Below are positions 1 to 9,400 of a DNA stretch of 64,000 bases, piece after piece. The DNA is from Nigrospora sphaerica. Its lineage: Eukaryota; Ascomycota; Sordariomycetes; Amphisphaeriales; Apiosporaceae. Made by a program: the position numbers and the translations under genes. The notes below the pieces were generated by a model, which was not told the origin of the DNA, did not search any database, and was given only the letters and a program-made list of their open reading frames with translations. The first letter of the stretch is position 1, and the number at the start of each line of letters is the position of its first letter. The stretch spans positions 4,030,001-4,094,000 of the forward strand of contig JAGVVL010000001.1 in the NCBI GenBank assembly GCA_018287875.1, read 5' to 3'.

Positions 1-705
1 TTCTACGACCAGGACTGGAACCCGGCCATGGACAAGCAATGCCAGGACCGGTGCCACCGTATTGGACAGACGCGCGACGTGCACATCTACCGGCTCATAT
101 CCGAACACACGATCGAAGCCAATATCCTGCGCAAGGCATCGCAGAAGCAGATGCTCGATGACGTGGTGATCCAGGAAGGCGGGTTTACGACGGACTACTT
201 TAACAAGGTTTCGGTGCAGGACGTCATGAAGGACGTGGTGGACAATGCGGTCGAGGACGTCGTCGGCGACGCCATGGACCGCGTGCTCGGTGGGGCCGAG
301 TCGGCAGGCGAACGGGCGGTGGGGCGGGTGCTGGAACAAGCCGAAGATCGCGAGGATGTCGCTGCTGCGCACGTGGCCGAGAAGGAAATCCAAGAGGACG
401 AGGCCGACTTTGACGAGAAAGCACCGACAGCATCGGCATCGGGCAGCTCGAGCGCCAGGCAGGCGTCGCCGGCTACGCGGGACGCGTCTGCGGCGCCCGG
501 GGCGGGACGATCGAACCTCGGGCTGTACGAGCAGTCGGCCGAGCAGGTAGAGGTGGAGCTCAACGCATGGGGCGAACGAATCGGAAACATAGACGAGTGC
601 ATGCTGAGCGTCATGGGCCGCATGTTGGAAGGCACGCCGCTCGAGCTGCCGCGGGACAAGAAGAAAAGCAAGAGCAAGAAGGGGAAGGACACGAGAAAGC
701 GCTAG
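1..705 (+). CDS. SWR1: SWR1 chromatin-remodelling ATPase, C-terminal part (5' truncated by window edge)
   Basis: The reading frame is open from base 1 and ends at TAG 703-705, so only the last 234 residues are present. The first residues carry the end of the SNF2/Snf2-family helicase C lobe, including motif VI (QDRCHRIGQTRDVHIYRL). This is followed by the Swr1-type segment with DDVVIQEGGFTTDYF, which separates Swr1 from Ino80. The tail is acidic and Ala/Glu-rich, then has a conserved patch (LNAWGERIGNIDECML) and a Lys-rich end (KKKSKSKKGKDTRKR). Swr1 is the ATPase of the complex that exchanges H2A for H2A.Z in promoter nucleosomes; that role is known for the family and not shown here. No intron is seen in this part. 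The call is firm; the upstream ATPase lobes lie outside the window. Confidence 0.93.
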   Translation, partial: FYDQDWNPAMDKQCQDRCHRIGQTRDVHIYRLISEHTIEANILRKASQKQMLDDVVIQEGGFTTDYFNKVSVQDVMKDVVDNAVEDVVGDAMDRVLGGAESAGERAVGRVLEQAEDREDVAAAHVAEKEIQEDEADFDEKAPTASASGSSSARQASPATRDASAAPGAGRSNLGLYEQSAEQVEVELNAWGERIGNIDECMLSVMGRMLEGTPLELPRDKKKSKSKKGKDTRKR

Positions 706-976
706 CTTCAGCAATACGGGTTCGGGTATTACCGGTGTATCATACGGGTTGCGTATTGGGTCACGGTCTGGGCAATTCACGGTCAGCACAGCGCTTGCAT
801 ATTAGACGTGCCGCTTCAGGGGGCGGGCCACAAGCAAGAGAGACGGGAGAGGGGAAGAGGCCGAAGAAGGGCGCATGATTTCGAGGCTCAACAACAGCAA
901 GGAGAATGGTGTTACAAACAGGCGCGCAGGTTTCCCTTGGGGTCAGCACTGGGTGTCAAATTGGTCAACACAAAAC

Positions 977-989
977 GGGGGGGGGGGGG
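977..989 (+). repeat. Poly-G tract (13 G)
   Basis: Uninterrupted run of 13 G in intergenic DNA; a likely length-variable site or assembly weak point. Confidence 0.85.
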
Positions 990-1761
990 CATATACAAAA
1001 CTGCAAATTAGGGAGAGCAATGGTAGGATAACGGCAGCCTCACGAGGCGGCGCCACTTTGCCACTTTGAGTCTCGTATGACCTTCCAAGCCGGTCTTGTC
1101 CCGGCCGAGCCCGGGTTGCGATGTTTCTGCCGAGCATGGATTCCACGCAGTGCCGATCGTTGGGCTGTCATCGCCTCGCCCCCCCAGCCTCTTCTACGCA
1201 AGCGGTGCCGATGCCGTGCGGAGCCGACCCGTGCTTCTCGCAGAGCCGCCACAAAAACGGTCCGCCCCGCCCCCACCTGTTCCTCACCTGTCCATCCATC
1301 TTTGTGTTGGATGAACGTGACGGGCACCCACGGCCTGGCTCTCTCGGTGGGACAACCGCATTCAACTACAGGACAGTAATTGGAAGGGAGTCGGTAACCG
1401 GTTCGCCAATTCGCAGGATTTCCGCGGCGCACGTGCCCGGGTTCGGGACTGGAATCTATTTTTTGCTGCTTCTCCCCCACCCCCACCGGGAACCCCCAGG
1501 CGCCTTCATGGCGAGCGCACAGGAGGGGACGGCAGGCGCGGCGGAGCGACTCAACCACCTTCCCGCGACATTCCCAGTCACGAAGCCGCAGTCACGTCGT
1601 GAGTAGACTGCGTACTAACTAGTCGGCTATCATGAATGAATACAAGCTGAAATGAAACCTGCAGCAAATGGCAGAGGGCAATAAAAAGACTAAAATAACA
1701 AAGACTAAGTAATAAGTGCTTTGATCTCGAAGAGCCGCGAAGTAGCAGTCCAAAAGATAGC

Positions 1762-1767
1762 AAAAAA
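1762..1767 (-). terminator. Pol III terminator of tRNA-Glu
   Basis: Six consecutive A on the plus strand (T6 on the minus strand), beginning 7 bases past the tRNA 3' end; the usual RNA polymerase III stop. Confidence 0.75.
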
Positions 1768-1773
1768 CATTGA

Positions 1774-1860
1774 CTCCGATGCGGGGAATCGAACCCCGAG
1801 CTTGACGGATGGATGCTTTCCAATGAGAGCGTCAAATGTTAGCCATTACACCACATCGGA
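1774..1860 (-). tRNA. tRNA-Glu (anticodon CTC) with a 15-nt intron
   Basis: Read on the minus strand, the acceptor arms TCCGATG/CATCGGA pair fully. The T arm GGGG-TTCGATT-CCCC is canonical, the D arm contains GTGTAATGGCTAAC, and G is the discriminator. The anticodon stem TGACG/CGTCA encloses CTCTCA, then about 15 extra bases, then C. This gives anticodon CTC with an intron directly after position 37, the standard place for nuclear tRNA introns. The mature length is about 72 nt. A T6 terminator follows. The isotype is assigned from the acceptor, T-arm and anticodon sequence together. Confidence 0.93.
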
Positions 1861-3008
1861 TTATTGATGGAAATTCAGCGGCTTATTGCAAATTCCATTC
1901 CTAGCAGCGGATGGATAGGAAACCGGGCGGTCCCGTCGTCGCCGTATAGTTCGGCGACGGCTCCCTTCGAATCCGTGCGCAACCTCCCACCTTTGCTGTC
2001 TCGGTCGACGCCGAGTTTTTATTGATGGACTCCGTATCGTTGCCCTCAAGCTACGCCGCGACCAAAGGTGCATCACGCGTGGTTGACCCCTGGGGGGCCC
2101 GACGAACAATAGGCCCAAGGGTGGCGGATTCCACTCCATGAGCTCGGCGCGAACGACCATGACTTTTTGCTTTTGGTCTACCCCTTCTTCTTCAGAACGG
2201 ACACGGAAAACGTTGAAAGTAGCGCCATGTACCGGATGATCGTTTTTTCTTTCTCTCCTTCCTGGGCTAGAAATACGAGTGTTCAAAACGGCACCACTGG
2301 GCGTGAAAAGCACCTACCTGCCTCAACTACGTTCTCTCACACATGAACAGGTGAATCCGCCCCGATCCCGGAACAGGACTTTGTGTCTTGTTCCTTGAGC
2401 AGCGTCCGGCTCCGGCATTGCCGCAGTTCTTTTCACGAGAATGGCATAGGCAACTCCCAAGACGAAATGCTTGACTCACAACACGTCTTCCACAGCTCCC
2501 ACCCCAAGCCAGGTCACCCGCGCCTCCAGAAACCAGAAGGAGAGGTATACCTATCGGTAGCCGTGTGCAGTGTGAGGTTGACTGTCGCAAACCAGACCTC
2601 CCGTCATCCGAAACAGCACAGAGGAATCGGTAAGTCGGGGTTGCGAGCGGATGATGGGGTGATGTACTGGATGAAAAGAGGAAGCCCAACAGTGGGAATT
2701 GAGTTGGTAACAAGATAACAACTGTAAGAAAAACCCCGCCTGGCATGGTAATGGGGGCTGGGGGTGGGCGATGGACGCGAGCGGGGTGATGACAAAGGAA
2801 GTGGGGGGAGGCGACAGGATGATAGCTGTGACGGGAGAGCGAGGTGGTGAATACGAAGGAGGTAGACAAATGGAAGGGGGGAAAGATGGCCGAATTGGAA
2901 ACACAAGATTATGGGTGGGGAAGGAACGGTCTACCTCCTGGCCGGAGGAGCATAATGAGGCAGCTCGATGGCCAGCATAGGAGGAAAGGAAAGGTGAACG
3001 GAGCGAGC
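1861..3008. other. Intergenic region, no gene recognised
   Basis: Several frames stay open for 100-190 codons on the minus strand, but they translate to Ser/Pro/Leu-rich low-complexity sequence without domains. Purine-rich stretches occur at 2780-3000. No RNA gene was seen. Confidence 0.45.
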
Positions 3009-3128
3009 CTAGAAGGGGAAGAGGGCGAGGGGGTTGAAGAAGATGAAGAAGGCAACGGGGATGACGAGAAGAAGGAGGCTCATTCCCCAATACCTTTGGC
3101 TTCTTAGTGATTGCTTTCCGGTCTTGGC
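3009..3128 (-). CDS. Possible last exon of a very small membrane protein (microprotein)
   Basis: On the minus strand a 39-codon segment starts after a possible acceptor (TTGAAG, with CTGAC about 20 nt upstream). It reads AKTGKQSLRSQRYWG followed by a strongly hydrophobic run (MSLLLLVIPVAFFIFFNPLA) and a TAG stop at 3011-3009. The layout, a basic N-terminal part, a Trp-Gly junction and one membrane span at the extreme C-terminus, is that of a tail-anchored small ER or mitochondrial protein. I do not recognise the family. The start exon was not found; a Met exists inside the segment (23 codons plus stop from there). A neighbouring frame (ATG about 10 nt upstream) is open longer but is low-complexity. 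This is a candidate only. Confidence 0.33.
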   Translation of the reverse strand, partial: AKTGKQSLRSQRYWGMSLLLLVIPVAFFIFFNPLALFPF

Positions 3129-4417
3129 CTTCAACCATGTAGGTGTCAGTTCGTAAGGGGGTTTTAGCAGGGCGAGTGGTGGTTTGTTCAGTTACATCCC
3201 ATAGCAGCTCCCTGTTGAGTCAGGAATGGACAAGTGCCCAACATGCGCGAAACGGTGTAAAGCCCGCAGTTTGGCGATGTAGCTACAAACTGGCCCAGCA
3301 GTACGAAGCACGGGGCCTTGAGATGGCATCGCAGGCTGAGGTTACACCATGGCACCTTGACCTCGCGAAAGTAAGACAGGTAGCTCGGATTCGACGTGGT
3401 TCTCGTTGCCAAGTGTGATGAATGTGACTGCCTCCTTTTGTCGCGTATCTGTTTCCCGCAGGTGACTTCTCCAGGGCTCCCCTGGGGATCGATGGAATGA
3501 TAGCCCCATGTGAGGTCACGTCCCGCCCGCGACGGCAACAGCCAATCCAGCTCTTGATATCTCCAGCAGCATCTTAGGCAGCCAGCACCCCAAGCGCGTC
3601 ACCCTCGTCTACATGAAGGAGGGGCCCCAATCGCCTCAACGGCTGGAAACCATCGGGTTTTTCCTCACTTGCTGCAGGTCGAGGGAGAGTCTTGCAGCAC
3701 CGTCGCCTCGCTGCGCCCCTCGTTCTCGGCAGCCACGACTCAAAGCTCTTCGCGCCGGCCGCTCCTTACACAAGTAAACAAAAGTCTGTTACCCTTAGAG
3801 AAATGTTGGGGGCACGTGGGCAGGTAACCGTGTACCTCTGGGTGCCTGTAATTAGCATCCGGCATGCATACCGGGTGTTCTTACAGACATCGGATGCAAA
3901 CACTGTGGGCGGACCTCACTCCCCTTTTGGCCACGCGCGCTCGTGGCTTCTCGCCTGGGCCTGGCCCAACACCCAAAATTCAGTGGCCCGTACCTGAGGA
4001 GGCCGGGCGGGTGCTACGCCTTTTGCGTCCTGGTTCGTGATTGAGATTTGCTGGGAGAGGCCAGCATTAGGCTGACTTCGCTGCCAGGCCCGCCGGCAGA
4101 CCATCCGAATGGCCACTACGGGCCCCTTGGCCCCTGCCAAGCTCGTCGACTACTGTATAGTCCAAGGGCTATCGTGGCTCCGGTAGTGCGTGTTCCCCAC
4201 ACAAATCGCTCGGATGCCCACTAGTCTCTCCCCCTCCGGCTGGTGACATTTCGATGGCCGCGGCTCAGCAACCCTTTCCCCCGGGCTATAATACCGGCAT
4301 TTGGGTGCGTTTGACGGCAACCGGCGGTCCTGGCCTCCTTTGACGTTAAAAGGTGCATTTCCTGCGAAGCACGTCGTGGACCGCTAGGTTCGCTCCGCCC
4401 TTCCGAAGGCTCCCCCC
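3129..4417. other. Intergenic region, no gene recognised
   Basis: Upstream region of the CFEM receptor gene. Possible 5' exon(s) of that gene, encoding a signal peptide, could lie in its last few hundred bases but could not be placed. No domains, tRNA or repeats were seen elsewhere. Confidence 0.4.
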
Positions 4418-6083
4418 ATGGACGCTTCTCTCGTACAACAGCCCACGAACTCGATACCACCATGCGCCGTGAGTGATCTCCTATTTCCTGAATATGTCGG
4501 GTGGTTCTGACCAGTCGCATCACTCGAAAACTCTCCAGACTGCGTGCTTTCGCTGGGAGACACCGCCGTCTTCCTGTAGTCTAGCGGATCTTGTATGTTT
4601 CTGCGGCAATGCTTCGCTTGCCAAAGCAATCTCAGAATGCCTTGAGGCCGATTGTTCCACGAAGGAACAACTAAGTGAGTCAGCTTCGCTTGGCGAACTT
4701 CGGCCATCACGGCTGATCAACCCGCCGAAGGGACCATCAAGATTCAGAAGGACGCTTGCGGGGTGGAGCCCCACAACGAGGGTCGCAACATCTCGGCTGT
4801 CATATGGTCCTTGTATGTCATTGCCCTTTTCTGTGTCTTCGCGCGGCTGGCCGCACGCTGCTCCAACTTGGACCGCTATGCCTGGGATGACTGGACAGTC
4901 CTTGCTTGCTTGGTGAGCCCAGGCCTACAGTACCTCTGTCCCCAGGATCACTACTCACCCTGGTAGGCTGCTCTTACACCGGCAACAGCCTTGAACCAAA
5001 GCATGATTCAGGAAGGTCTGGGTCGTGATCTCTGGAATCTTACACCCGGCCAAGCCACCAATGTGCTACTGTACTCTTTCATCGGCGAATACCTGTACGC
5101 GTTCCTTGTGGCCCTCACGAAAATCAGCATCCTTTGTCTGTACCTACGCACCTTCGTAGCCCGGCCGTTTCGGATGCAGTGCTACGTCTTGATAGGCGTC
5201 GTCCTCGCCTTCGCCCTCGGATCCTGGGTCTTGACTTCGCTCAGATGCCGTCCTATCTCGTACACCTGGGAGCAGTGGGACGGCGAGCACCAAGGAACGT
5301 GCATGGGGAACATCAACAAGAAAACCTTGGCACTGGCGGGAATCAACATGGTGCTCGACATCTTGGTCTTTGTCCTTCCCATGCCTCAGCTCCCCGCTTT
5401 ACAAATGAGCAACAACAGGAAAGTCGGTGTCATTCTCATGTTTTCCATCGGCCTGCTGTAAGTGAAATTTCCGCTTTTGGTCCCACGAGGTCGAAGTCAG
5501 GCTGGTCCATGGTACCGAGCATTGAATGGGCCACTGATGTGATAGCTGGCCCAGTGTCACCGCCTGCAGCATCATCCGCCTCCCCACTATCTTGCGATTC
5601 AGCAATACCAAGAACCCGACGCTGGATTATGCGCACCTCGCCTTTTTATCTCTCGTCGAGGTCGACGCAGGGCTCATCTGCGTGTGTTTGCCGGGCCTGG
5701 CCCAGCTCGTGCAACGCATGTGGCCGCGCCTCTTGGCCACGGTCCCGCCCAGGGACTCGGACGCGCTGAGCGAGCATCGCCTTCAGGATTCCCGGGCGCC
5801 CGAGGAACCCCCGCGGGAGCCCGAAAAAGCCGCGGCCCCCAGGTTCCACAAGAGGAGCGTGACGAAAACCACGAGCATCACGGTGTCCTTCGGGCATGGC
5901 GACGCCGCCGCGGCGACCTGGGAGAGCGGCAACGACGACCACGAAATGCTGGCCTATCCCCGCCCCAACAGCTCCATCGTCATCCAAGGCGACCGCGCCG
6001 GCGGCATCGAGCAGTCGGACGGAAACAACCTGGATCATTATACGCCTGGCGCGGAAACCAGAGGTTACCGTACCGGCTGGTGA
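4418..6083 (+). CDS. CFEM-domain PTH11-like seven-helix receptor (fungal rhodopsin-like membrane protein)
   Basis: Built as five exons: 4418-4468, 4539-4674, 4731-4912, 4967-5457 and 5555-6083 (462 aa). Introns have GTGAGT/GTGAGC/GTAAGT donors. Once spliced, the N-terminal part has exactly the eight Cys of a CFEM domain, at about residues 16, 20, 30, 37, 39, 51, 56 and 72 (PPCATAC, SSCSLADLVCFC, CLEADC, DACG). From residue 83 the protein is hydrophobic with the family signature DDWTVLACL, the GLGRDLWNLTP loop, FLVALTKISILCLYLRTF, and DILVFVLPMPQL followed by FSIGLLVTACSIIRL. The C-terminal ~130 residues are a polar cytoplasmic tail. Such proteins sense surface or chemical cues in Sordariomycetes. 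No signal peptide precedes the CFEM domain in this model, so a 5' exon may be missing. It converges with the ATRR gene. Confidence 0.85.
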
Positions 6084-6490
6084 CATTGTATTAGTAATCT
6101 CATAGAATACTGGTGGGGTGAGAGAAGAGCACCCCTATAGCACGGCGGGAACACCATGAGGATGCGGCTCAAGGGGTCCAGCCAGAATCTCAGGAAAACA
6201 CCTCTATGAATTTTCAAAGTGGAATGCGCGCGGGTGGTTCTTAGGCAGCGAAACTGCGCTCTCTATGATAACGATGGACCTCGTCATTTTCGTCTTCTGC
6301 CATGCCGCTCGGAAAATATTCAGAACCCAGTATTTAATTTTGACATATAGTATAGACGGGACGTGGCGAGGAGTGCCGTTACCGTGAAGGGTGTGGCGTC
6401 AGGACAAAAGACGGAAGCGGATACATCGCAGAGCCTTCTTGACTCTTGATGTTACAGTTACGTCTTTGTTCTTTGTTCTAGATAACCATT
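6084..6490. other. Convergent intergenic gap between the CFEM receptor and ATRR genes
   Basis: About 400 bases shared by two converging 3' ends; AT-richer than the genes, no further feature seen. Confidence 0.5.
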
Positions 6491-9400
6491 CTAGATGGGC
6501 TCTTCGCGGGGTTCGATCAGAACCTCGTTGACAGCCACATGCTCGGGCTGCCGCAGCGCGTACACGATGGACCCCGCCACGTCCTCGGGGTCTAGCACCT
6601 TCGCGCCCGTGGGCTCGCCGTACTTCTTGATGGCCTCGGCATCCGTCGACATGCCGAGAAGCTCCGTAGCGGTGTTACCCGGCTGGACGGAGGTTACGCG
6701 GAGGCCGGTGCCCGCCGTCTCGAGCCGAAGGCTCTGCAGTGTCGCCTCCACAAAGAACTTGCTGGCCGAGTAGACGCCAAGACCGGGAAAGACCTTTCTT
6801 CCGGCGTCCGACGAGATGGCGACAATGTGCCCCTTGCCGCGCGAGAGCATCGAGGGCACCGTGGACGAAAGGCAGTTAAGCAAGCCCTTGCAGTTAACGT
6901 CGACCGTACGCTCCCACTCGTCCGTCTGCACATTCGCCATCATGGTGAAGTACATCACACCGGCGCAGCTGACGAGAATATCAACAGGCCCGAGCTTTTC
7001 GTTGGTCGTCTTGATGAGCGATTCAACCTGAGCTTTGTCGGTAACGTCCGTCTTATGAACAATGACCTTGCTTCCTTTCACGGCAATCTTTTCTTTCAGA
7101 GCATCCAGAGCTTCTGTCCGTCGGGCCGCAAGAGCCACATGAGCGCCTTCCTTGGTCAGAGCAGCCGCCACAGCAGCCCCGATGCCCGACGAGGCGCCTG
7201 TGACGACCGCCACAAGGCCCGACAAAGGCCCCCTAGGCCGGGCCACGATAGCGGTACCGTCGCGGCAAGGGGGATGGGACAGCCAGCCGCGAGCGTACCA
7301 ATCGCGAGTGTACGTCTCGAACAGCTTGCTGTCGATCTTCGGGCGCTTGACGCCGTAAAGATCCAACACCGACTGCGTTTTGGCATCGTTGAGGACAGTG
7401 ACGGCTCGAAGAAACTCGACCTCGGGCATACCGCGCCGGAGAATGCCCGCAGTGAAGGAATCATCGCCACTGGTGCCAGGCTCACCTCTCTTCTCCGTCC
7501 AAGTCGCTACCCATTCGTCCCAGCCCATCAGGTCAGTCGGATATCCGAGACCGGCCAGGTCGCCGAGAAGTTCCATGGCCGTCACCGGTTTAGGGTCTCC
7601 GATATGATAGATACGCTGGTCAATATCCACGTGGTTGGACAGAGTGATGATGGCTTGAGTAACGAAATCCACAGGCGTCATCTCTGCAAGCCAGTTGGGA
7701 ATGTCAGGGGCGTGGCCGAGGTGGATCGATTCGACAAACAAAGCCGTCAGAAGATCATACGTGTTGGTCGACCCCAGAACGCTGTGGCCACTGATGGTAC
7801 CGGGGCGATAGATCTTCACAGGCAAACCTCGGCGACCAGCCTCAAGTACTAGTTGTTCGGCAACCCACTTGGTGTGGCCGTACCCGTCCATGAGCTTCTC
7901 TGCGACGGAATCCACGTCCAGAATCGTATCCTCCGTCCACCCTTCAGAGGAAGGCGGAAGCACGCCGTTGGTCGAGATGTAGTGGACAGTTGCGCCGCTT
8001 CGGCTTGCCAGTCGGAGAATCTCCTTCGTGCCACCCACGTTGGCCGTGCGCATGGCAGCATAGGGATAGACCAAGTTGACAGTGGCACCAGCGTGGAAAA
8101 TGACGTCGACGTCAGATGCCAATTTGTCAAAGTCTTCTTCGGAGAGGCCGAGGTGCTGTCGTCCCAAGTTTCCGGGCACCACCTCGACCCTGTCCATGAT
8201 TGACGGTTCCCAGATACCCAGATCAAGAAGGTTTTGGCGAATTCGCGCCATTCCGCGGGAGCCAGTGCCGTGGGAAGGCCGGGCAAAACGGACAAGACAG
8301 AGAATGCGAGCCGATGTGTTCTCGATCAAAGACTTCAGGAGGAACGCACCTAGGTATCCAGTCACACCGGTGAGCAGGATCGTCTTGGCCTCGTTCAGCG
8401 GGCGCATAGCAGTATTTGTGGGCTTGATGTCATCCGGGAGGACCGAATCAGCCTTGAGCACCGCAGGCAAGTCGGCTTGGACGGCGGCAGTATGGCCGTC
8501 CCGGGCAGCGCGAACCACTTCCACATGGCCTTCGAGAGTCGGTCGTCCGGCGAGGCGAGACAGGGGGACGGGGAAGCCAAATGTGTCGGAGAGACGGCGC
8601 GCCAGGTCGGCCAGGGCCAAAGAGTGGCCTCCAAGATCGAAGAAGTCGTGCTCGGGTGTGATGACGTTGGAGGGAAGACCCAGCGAGGCAGCCCAGTTCT
8701 GAATGATAGTTTCCACCTTTACTTCCATGTCGCGCTCTTGTTGACGCCCGTTACCGTTCGTCCTAGTGCCCGTAGGGCCAGGGAGCTTCTTGAGGTCAAC
8801 CTTGCCCGAAACTTCATGGGTGGGCAGCTCAGTCAGCTCGATCCATAGCGCGGGAATCATGTAGTGGGCAAGGTGGGCGGACAGCGCCTTCCGCGCCATG
8901 GGACTGTATCCAGACTCCTGGACGACGAAGTCGACGCGGTCACCCGGCTCCTCCTTGTCTCGGACGAAATACGAAACGAGCTGGCGCTTCAATCCATCAC
9001 CATGGGAAACCACTGCGCAGTGCCTGACTGCTAGATGCTTCATGACGACGCTTTCCACTGCACCCGGTTGTACGCTATAACCGCGCACTTTGATCATGCC
9101 CCCCACGCGTCCGGTGATCTCCATCAAGCCGGAAGGAAGAATCCGGGCCAAATCACCCGTCCGGTACATACGCGCTCCGGGGGCCAGGTCAAAAGCATCA
9201 GGAAGGAAGGATTTAGCGGTCGTTTCCGGAAGGTTGAGATAGCCGCGAGCCAGGAGATCACCGCCCAGGAACAGCTCTCCGCTGGCGCCAGGCTCGACTT
9301 TCTGAAATTTCTCATCAAGGATATAGGTGTGCTTGGGGTCCAGAGGAGGCCCGACAGGACAGACGGAAGCGTCCTCGGTCAGCATCTCCCTGATATCGCC

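Larger units (their letters stand above)
706..1773. other. Intergenic, 3' flank of SWR1 to tRNA-Glu
   Basis: No convincing gene. Reading frames here are low-complexity shadows without start context or domains. The stretch holds a 13-base G run at 977-989. The last 200 bases before the tRNA are AT-richer than the rest. Confidence 0.5.

Noticed and set aside
1950..1990. TTCGAATCC word resembling a tRNA T loop
   Set aside because: Flanking bases do not form a T stem and no acceptor stem is found.
2551..3138. 195-codon minus-strand frame
   Set aside because: Ser/Pro/Leu low-complexity translation; the only protein-like part of this stretch is in a different frame (3009-3128).
6827..7852. 341-codon plus-strand open frame inside the reductase gene
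   Set aside because: Antisense to the SDR and reductase domains of ATRR; no domain of its own.
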